Shown here piece by piece: positions 15,420 through 20,139 of a stretch of 20,139 nt of DNA. The notes under the pieces are model-generated. The model was not told the DNA's origin. It saw only the letters and a program-made list of their open reading frames with translations, and searched no databases. Each line of letters begins with the position of its first letter. Position 1 is the first letter of the stretch. The stretch is taken from contig CAYPWW010000043.1 of NCBI GenBank assembly GCA_964414555.1, positions 1 to 20,139 of the forward strand, in the 5' to 3' direction. The translations under genes and the position numbers were made by a program. The DNA is from Litorimonas sp964414555. Its GTDB lineage: Bacteria > Pseudomonadota > Alphaproteobacteria > Caulobacterales > Maricaulaceae.

Positions 15420-16198
15420 TATGGTCGCACCGCTTTGGCAAAGAGGCGGTAAAACGCATCTGTCGTTTTCGTAGCGGTGTCCTCGAAACTCCAGTCGAAC
15501 AGCTCTGCGAGAGCTTTACAGACCTCCACGACATAGGCTGGCTCATTGCGTCGCCCGCGATAGGGCACGGGGGCCAGATACGGGCAGTCGGTCTCAATCA
15601 AGATACGATCACGCGGCATGGTCTTAATACGATCACGGACCTCATGCGCGTTTATAAATGTCATGATGCCGGAGACAGAGAAGTAGAAGCCCATCTCTGC
15701 GGCGGCATCCGCGAGCTTTTGCCCAGAGGTGTAGCAATGCATGATCGCGTCAAATGGTTGGCGCGCATAGGCAGCTTGCAGCATTTCTAGCATATCGTCA
15801 TCCGCTTCGCGCGTATGCACGATCAGCGGCAGACCTGTCGCCTGCACAGCTTCAATATGGGCGGCGAAATTGGCTTTCTGCACGTCTCGCGGCGACCAAT
15901 CATAGTGATAGTCCAGTCCCGTTTCGCCGATACCGATGATCTTTGGATGCTCGGCTAGCTTGGTGATATGCGACGCCGTGATGTCAGGGTTGTCTTTGGC
16001 GTCATGGGGATGCGTTCCCACGCTGGCCCAGATATTAGAGTCACGCTCTGCTACTTTTAGAACGGCGTCGAGGTCTTTGGTATTGCAGCAGATATTGAGC
16101 ATCGCGCTAATGTCCGCAGCCTTTGCCGACTCCAGAACGGTATCCAAGTCTTCCGCGAACTTCTCGCCGTGGAGATTGACGTGACTATCGACCAACAT
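15419..16198 (-). CDS. tatD: TatD family metal-dependent DNase/hydrolase
   Basis: TIM-barrel amidohydrolase-like nuclease of 259 residues (E. coli TatD about 260). Metal and catalytic residues seen are His6 (DSHVNLH), Glu92 (GIGETGLDYHY), His128 (LIVHTREA), His154 (IMHCYTSG) and Asp204 (ETDCPYL). The first motif is normally HxH, but here the second histidine is Asn8. This could weaken or change the metal site, or be normal in this lineage. The start is put at the ATG that shares one base with the holB stop (TGATG); a GTG one codon earlier is possible. It forms a coupled run with holB upstream and the MBL gene downstream. Related proteins act in DNA repair and RNA or peptide quality control; the role here is not determined. 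Confidence 0.92.
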   Translation of the reverse strand: MLVDSHVNLHGEKFAEDLDTVLESAKAADISAMLNICCNTKDLDAVLKVAERDSNIWASVGTHPHDAKDNPDITASHITKLAEHPKIIGIGETGLDYHYDWSPRDVQKANFAAHIEAVQATGLPLIVHTREADDDMLEMLQAAYARQPFDAIMHCYTSGQKLADAAAEMGFYFSVSGIMTFINAHEVRDRIKTMPRDRILIETDCPYLAPVPYRGRRNEPAYVVEVCKALAELFDWSFEDTATKTTDAFYRLFAKAVRP

Positions 16199-17265
16199 CA
16201 CCCACCCGCCCGGATCGAAGACAATAGGCCGAACATGGCAGATGTTTTGTCCAGATTAATGGCGGCTTCCGCGCGCTGCACGTCTTGAACCTGCATGTAA
16301 TTGGCTTGCCAAATCGCAGCAGAGCGTGACAGCGGTGCAGGTCCGAAGGCGCCTGAGTAAGAGCCCGTCGCGGCATGGACGGCATTGGCTTGGATGGTGT
16401 CTTGTAGCCCGTCCCAGAACAGCGCCCGCGCAATGGCTGCGTTTTTCGGCGCGAGGGTCTTGGCGATATTCATATCGATGCTGTTATCCGTGCGGCCCAG
16501 AGAGCTGAAATAGGTCGTCAGCGGTCGCAGCACGGCATCGGCATTTTGGACAAGCGCAAGGGCTTTCCCCGGAGCCCCGCGTGAGAGCTTCACCGCCGCC
16601 TCCGCCGCGTCACCCGATGTGCCGTGCTGATCTCGCAACCAGTTGCGAATATCATCCTCGGCCACGCCGCGTAGCTCTAGGTTCAGACAGCGCGAGCGGA
16701 TCGTCGGGAGCAAGCGCCCCGGCGCAGAGGACAACAGAATGAACAGTGTCCGCGCGGGGGGTTCTTCCAGCATCTTCAAAATCGCATTTTCCGAATTGCG
16801 GTTCAGCTCATCCGCCGTGTCGATGATACAGACCCGCCAATGCCCGCTCTCTGCCGCTGTCTCTTGGAAAAACCCTGCAACTTCGCGGACGCGGTCAACG
16901 GGGATGTCTTGGCGAAAGCGTTTGAGTTTCGTGTCATAGGGACGACGCAGGACGAAGAGATTACCATGCGTCAGGGCTTCGACGCGTTGCGCGACGGGAT
17001 CGGATTTCGGAATATCGAGCGAGGTAGAGAGCAAAGACTCTCCACCCAAAATCGCGCGCGCCATGCGGTAAGCGAGTGTCGCTTTGCCAATCCCCTTCGG
17101 TCCTGTCAGCAACCAAGCATGATGCATCCGTCCCGTGCGATGCGCCGTTAGGAAGCGCGTCTCAGCCTCCGCATGGCCCAGCAGCTGATAGGTTTCACGC
17201 GGATGAACGCACCCATCTGCGCGGTCGGCCTCTGGCAAGGCTTCGGCATTCTCAATTGTTCGCAT
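16198..17265 (-). CDS. holB: DNA polymerase III delta' subunit
   Basis: Clamp-loader subunit that helps load the beta clamp on primed DNA. It has 355 residues against 334 in E. coli. The AAA+ domain begins at about 28. The Walker A-like loop GPKGIGKA (55–62) carries Ala where an active ATPase has Ser or Thr, consistent with the non-hydrolysing delta' role. The SRC-type motif in PTIRSRCLNLEL is present, as is the partner-facing NRNSENAILKMLEEPP block. The N-terminal LPEADRADG…HPRET is characteristic of alphaproteobacterial proteins. The C-terminal helical collar domain (about 230–355) is less conserved. It lies 15 bases after tmk, and its stop overlaps tatD by one base. In many alphaproteobacteria metG sits between holB and tatD; it is absent here. 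Confidence 0.93.
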   Translation of the reverse strand: MRTIENAEALPEADRADGCVHPRETYQLLGHAEAETRFLTAHRTGRMHHAWLLTGPKGIGKATLAYRMARAILGGESLLSTSLDIPKSDPVAQRVEALTHGNLFVLRRPYDTKLKRFRQDIPVDRVREVAGFFQETAAESGHWRVCIIDTADELNRNSENAILKMLEEPPARTLFILLSSAPGRLLPTIRSRCLNLELRGVAEDDIRNWLRDQHGTSGDAAEAAVKLSRGAPGKALALVQNADAVLRPLTTYFSSLGRTDNSIDMNIAKTLAPKNAAIARALFWDGLQDTIQANAVHAATGSYSGAFGPAPLSRSAAIWQANYMQVQDVQRAEAAINLDKTSAMFGLLSSIRAGG

Positions 17266-17280
17266 TAGGAGCCCAAGATC

Positions 17281-17937
17281 CTAAGCCCCAAGTCTGCCGG
17301 CCAACTCAGGATAAGCTTTCGTCAACGCAAAGGCGATCCGCGCCTGCACATTGGCGCGTGATCCATCCGCATCAATCGTCACGAAACGTTCCGGGCTGCT
17401 CTCTGCGATATCGAGGAAAGCTTGTCGAAGTGTTTTGTGGAAATCGAGACTTTCTGAATCGAAGCGAGACATTTCTTCGCCGCGTGTCTCTACCCGTTTT
17501 TGTGCCAGCACGGGGTCCATATCGAAAAGGATTGTCAGATCTGGCTCGAAACCCGCCATCGCGGCGGTATGCACGGATTTGACCCGCTCTGCGCCGAGGC
17601 CGCGGGCATGGCCCTGATAGGCCAAGCTGCTGTCGGCGAAGCGATCGGAAATCACCCAAACCCCGCGCGCGAGCGCTGGCTTGATCAGCTTGTCCACATG
17701 ATCGACCCGCGCCGCATACATCAGCAGCAATTCCGTCATGCCGGACCAACGATCAGACGTACCCTCCAAGACGAGGTCGCGAATGGCTTCCGCACCAAAT
17801 GTGCCGCCTGGCTCACGGGTTAGCAGCGTTTCGACGCCCGCTTTTTCGAGCGCGTCTGACAATAGTTTGGCTTGCGTGGATTTGCCTGCGCCTTCACCAC
17901 CTTCAAAGGTGATGAATTTGCCCTGTGTCTCGCTCAT
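17281..17937 (-). CDS. tmk: Thymidylate kinase
   Basis: Phosphorylates dTMP to dTDP with ATP, an essential step for DNA precursors. It has 218 residues, near the usual 205–215. The P-loop GGEGAGKS spans 13–20, and the TMP-binding REPGGT and SDRFADSSLAYQG (DR(F/Y) motif) are intact. The lid around RGEEMSRFDSES has arginines as in the family. The ATG overlaps the upstream carboxypeptidase stop (ATGA), so it is translationally coupled. It is followed by holB, the classic tmk-holB pairing that ties nucleotide supply to replication. Nothing unusual was seen. Confidence 0.96.
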   Translation of the reverse strand: MSETQGKFITFEGGEGAGKSTQAKLLSDALEKAGVETLLTREPGGTFGAEAIRDLVLEGTSDRWSGMTELLLMYAARVDHVDKLIKPALARGVWVISDRFADSSLAYQGHARGLGAERVKSVHTAAMAGFEPDLTILFDMDPVLAQKRVETRGEEMSRFDSESLDFHKTLRQAFLDIAESSPERFVTIDADGSRANVQARIAFALTKAYPELAGRLGA

Positions 17938-19085
17938 GACTCGCCCCTAATCTTTGCCAATAATCCTGTCCAAGCCCGTGCAAGCAGGCCGAGACGTTCC
18001 ACGTCTTCCGTTGCAATCACGTCAAATGTCCGAGCCTCACGCCCCGGGACAGACAGCGAAAGCGTTCCAACAACATCGCCGCGCGAAACGGGGGCGGTGA
18101 CGGTCTTATAGGTAATTTGTGAGCTTACGCCTTTACGGTCAGAGACATGCATTCCTGCGCGTACAGGCGCAGCGAGTGCAACGCCAACCGTGTCAGACTT
18201 GCCTAAATAGACGTCCAGCTGCGCCATCTCTTCGCCCGCTGTATGTAGATCATAGATGCGGAATTGCGTGAACGCTGCATCCATCAGCCGGATTGAGACA
18301 TCACTCCGGTCGGCTTTGCTCTCCAGCCCATTGATGACGATGATACGGCGATCATCTCCCCGTTTGGCAGAGCCCACGAGCCCATATCCAGAAGCTTGCG
18401 TATGGCCCGTTTTCAAACCATCCGCGCCATTCACGCGCCCCAAAATGGGATTGCGGTTGGACTGTCTGATCTTGTTCCAAGTGAAATCAGACTCGGCATA
18501 AATGCTGTAATGCTGCGGATATTTTGTGATCTGGATTTGCGCCAGTCGGGCGAGGTCCAATGCGCTGATCTCATGGCCTTGATCCGGCCAGCCCGTCGCA
18601 TTGAGGAAGGTCGCACTGGACAAGCCCATCTCGCGCGCTTTGTCGGTCATTTGCTGGGCAAAGACGGTCTCCGACCCGGCCAGCCCTTCTGCCAAAACGA
18701 TACAGGCATCATTGCCCGATTGAATGATGACGCCTTTCATCAGATCGTCGACACTGACGGAGGAGCCGAGCTCCAAGAACATGGTAGAGGAGCCAGAACT
18801 AACCCCGCCGCGCCGCCATGCATCTTCGCTGACTTTGAACGTCGTCTCCGGCGTCACCTCTCCAGCCGCCAGAGCGTCGAACACCATCTGCGCTGTCATA
18901 ATTTTTGTCATGGAGGCGGGAGCCATCGGATCGCGCGCGTCTTTCTCGAACAAAACTTCGCCAGTCTTTGCGTCGAGGATAACCGCATGGGGCGCCTCTG
19001 TCGTAAAGGCGGACTGCGCCAAAGCGGGGGACGCGACAGCCAAGAGCAAACAGCTGATCGAAGAGAGAAGCGGGATGGATTTCAC
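17934..19085 (-). CDS. D-alanyl-D-alanine carboxypeptidase (PBP5/6 type)
   Basis: Periplasmic low-molecular-mass penicillin-binding protein that trims the terminal D-Ala from peptidoglycan stem peptides. The GTG at 19085 is chosen because it gives a clean signal peptide (Lys2, hydrophobic core, cleavage after SPALA at about 23). Two earlier ATGs (19148, 19121) would place the start before or inside the rlpA terminator hairpin. The upstream AGG is weakly spaced, so the start is moderately certain. Active-site motifs are complete: SxxK as SMTK (Ser58, Lys61), SxN as SGN and KTG as GLKTGHT. A C-terminal beta domain (about 285–365) precedes a short amphipathic tail, LGLLARAWTGLLAKIRGES, suited to inner-membrane anchoring as in PBP5. 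It is the first gene of the coupled run with tmk. dacC or dacF are possible names. Confidence 0.94.
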   Translation of the reverse strand: MKSIPLLSSISCLLLAVASPALAQSAFTTEAPHAVILDAKTGEVLFEKDARDPMAPASMTKIMTAQMVFDALAAGEVTPETTFKVSEDAWRRGGVSSGSSTMFLELGSSVSVDDLMKGVIIQSGNDACIVLAEGLAGSETVFAQQMTDKAREMGLSSATFLNATGWPDQGHEISALDLARLAQIQITKYPQHYSIYAESDFTWNKIRQSNRNPILGRVNGADGLKTGHTQASGYGLVGSAKRGDDRRIIVINGLESKADRSDVSIRLMDAAFTQFRIYDLHTAGEEMAQLDVYLGKSDTVGVALAAPVRAGMHVSDRKGVSSQITYKTVTAPVSRGDVVGTLSLSVPGREARTFDVIATEDVERLGLLARAWTGLLAKIRGES

Positions 19086-19110
19086 GAGAATCAAACCTGT
19101 CAACGGAATC

Positions 19111-19139
19111 AAAAAGGACATCCGAATGGATGCCCTTTT
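19111..19139 (-). terminator. Intrinsic terminator downstream of rlpA
   Basis: Read on the minus strand, an A-run is followed by an 8-bp stem (GGGCATCC pairing with GGATGTCC, one G·U), a 4-base ATTC loop and then five T. The stem lies at 19135–19128 and 19123–19116, with the T-run at 19115–19111. In the plus direction the wobble becomes an A–C mismatch, so it favours the minus strand. It would end rlpA transcripts and separate rlpA from the carboxypeptidase operon. Confidence 0.8.
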
Positions 19140-19148
19140 ACGTCGCAT

Positions 19149-19180
19149 GCAGATGTGGCCATCGCAAGGTGGCCATCTGC
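19149..19180 (-). other. Imperfect hairpin between rlpA stop and terminator
   Basis: GCAGAT and ATCTGC arms flank inner TGGCCA repeats, forming a long stem with a small bulge 15 bases after the rlpA stop. There is no T-run next to it, so it is not a terminator by itself. It may protect the mRNA 3' end or act with the following terminator. Confidence 0.4.
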
Positions 19181-19195
19181 GATATTTTGCGAAAT

Positions 19196-20139
19196 TTACT
19201 TCGTCGTGAGGCGTTCGCGAATGAGACGCGGCTTTTGTGTACCGTCATAGCCAGCCACGTGGATTGGGCCTTTGATCGTCAAGGTCACTTCGCCCTCTGG
19301 ATCCGGCGTCGCAGGGGCCGTCGGACGCGGAGCGCCAGGCGCCACGTATTGCGGGACAGGAGCTGGCGCAGGTGCAGCAACAGGTGGCGCATTATAGGGC
19401 ATCACAGGCTGCGGCATGGGCGACGGCGCGGGCTCAGGGGCCTCAACAAATTCTTCCATCGGGACAGGTTGCGCGGGACGGACAGGGACGCGCGCCGTGG
19501 CCGCCATTGGATCGGCTGGGCCAGCATATTGTACGCGGACTTTGCCCAAACCACTGTTCATCAAGCCAAGCGCTTCAGCGGAAGCCTGCGAGAGGTCGAT
19601 GATACGATCGCCGACAAATGGTCCACGATCATTCAGGCGAACCATAAGAGTCGCACCTGTTTCAACATTGGTGACCATCAGCATAGAATTCAGCGGTAAA
19701 GTCTTATGCGCGGCGGTCAGGTCGTGTTTGTCAAATTTTTCGCCCGTGGCCGTTGGCTTGCCGTGGAACTTATCGCCGTACCAAGAGGCAGTACCCGTTA
19801 CGTCATAGTCAGGCTGATGCTTTGGCGTGTAAGATTTTCCAAAGACTGTATAACGCTTTCCAACGCGCTGGTGCTTATACAGATCTTTATCGACGGAAGC
19901 TTGATCAAAGCTCGATCCGGCGCGGGGCATCGGGGCCGGAGTGACAGGTTGGACAGGTGTGTAAGGTGCAGGGGCAATCCGGCTCGGTGCGGTTGACCGC
20001 CCTAGCGAGGCATATTGCGCAACCCCTTCACCCATCTTGTAAGTGATTGGTGCAGCTTCAGAGACTTTCGTCACGCTGGATGTTACACAACCGCTCAGCG
20101 CAAATGCTGCGACGGCTACTCCTGTTATCACTTTACCAA
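19196..20139 (-). CDS. rlpA: RlpA-like septal lipoprotein, 5' end at or beyond the window edge
   Basis: Outer-membrane lipoprotein with a double-psi beta-barrel. RlpA relatives are lytic transglycosylases that cleave glycan strands lacking stem peptides at the division septum. The lipobox LSGC is near the start (Cys15 counting from the GTG at 20131). Because Gly-Lys codons continue in frame up to the window edge, the true start may lie outside. The barrel (about 111–205 from that GTG) shows TASWYG, TATGEKF, AAHKTLP and NDRGPF, including the Glu, His and Asp positions important in Pseudomonas RlpA. The N-terminal linker (about 50–72) and the C-terminal part (about 215–285) are rich in Pro and Ala. 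The protein ends in a short unique tail; no SPOR domain is recognisable. It is followed by its own terminator and then the carboxypeptidase gene, a common alphaproteobacterial neighbour. Confidence 0.92.
   Translation of the reverse strand, partial: GKVITGVAVAAFALSGCVTSSVTKVSEAAPITYKMGEGVAQYASLGRSTAPSRIAPAPYTPVQPVTPAPMPRAGSSFDQASVDKDLYKHQRVGKRYTVFGKSYTPKHQPDYDVTGTASWYGDKFHGKPTATGEKFDKHDLTAAHKTLPLNSMLMVTNVETGATLMVRLNDRGPFVGDRIIDLSQASAEALGLMNSGLGKVRVQYAGPADPMAATARVPVRPAQPVPMEEFVEAPEPAPSPMPQPVMPYNAPPVAAPAPAPVPQYVAPGAPRPTAPATPDPEGEVTLTIKGPIHVAGYDGTQKPRLIRERLTTK

Noticed and set aside
18396..19250. 284-residue open frame on the plus strand opposite the carboxypeptidase gene
   Set aside because: It is a mirror of a well-supported coding gene with Arg/His/Ala-rich, low-complexity translation and no ribosome binding site.
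1..20139. CRISPR arrays, tRNA or rRNA genes, insertion sequences
   Set aside because: No regularly spaced repeats, tRNA-like cloverleaf sequences or transposase genes were seen on reading both strands; the only DNA-mobility gene is the tyrosine recombinase.

Overview
The window looks like a stretch of chromosome from a free-living, probably marine, alphaproteobacterium. The evidence is a GC-rich, densely packed gene layout with repeated ATGA stop/start overlaps, an rlpA–dac–tmk–holB–tatD–MBL cluster typical of Alphaproteobacteria, and KDO and outer-envelope genes. A closer placement, for example the Hyphomonadaceae/Maricaulales neighbourhood, is only an impression. There are no tRNA, rRNA or CRISPR signatures, and no gene-free stretch longer than about 110 bases.

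Left part (1–4887). The 3' part of kbl is followed by tdh and a flavoprotein of the iodotyrosine-dehalogenase-like nitroreductase group, each joined by a 4-base ATGA overlap. Kbl and Tdh together convert threonine to glycine and acetyl-CoA. Tdh keeps its catalytic zinc ligands but has lost all four cysteines of the structural zinc site. A Bcr/CflA-type MFS exporter follows on the same strand. It converges on an AT-rich, single-membrane-span protein of unknown function that stands out in composition from its surroundings.

Middle part (4987–10607). An AlkK-like acyl-CoA synthetase on the minus strand diverges from a PLP-dependent threonine/serine dehydratase-like gene on the plus strand. The latter is translationally coupled to a GH42 beta-galactosidase. 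Next is a complete tyrosine recombinase. Just upstream of its start codon lies a symmetrical element whose core closely resembles the XerCD dif site (8-bp inverted arms around a 6-bp spacer). This is the most intriguing signal in the window.

Right-centre (10656–14611). A tightly coupled plus-strand operon encodes phosphoglucomutase, arabinose-5-phosphate isomerase (kdsD/kpsF), a divergent CMP-KDO synthetase (kdsB/kpsU) and a histidine-phosphatase-superfamily protein. It presumably supplies activated sugars for lipopolysaccharide or capsule. No HAD-type KDO-8-phosphate phosphatase is present. The linked phosphatase-like protein has Asn where the second catalytic His normally sits.

Right part (14601–20139, minus strand). 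rlpA comes first and is followed by an intrinsic terminator. After it comes a coupled run of D-Ala-D-Ala carboxypeptidase, thymidylate kinase, DNA polymerase III delta', TatD and a PhnP-like metallo-beta-lactamase-fold protein. This links cell-wall remodelling at division to DNA replication and housekeeping. TatD has an altered first metal motif, and the RlpA here lacks an obvious SPOR domain.
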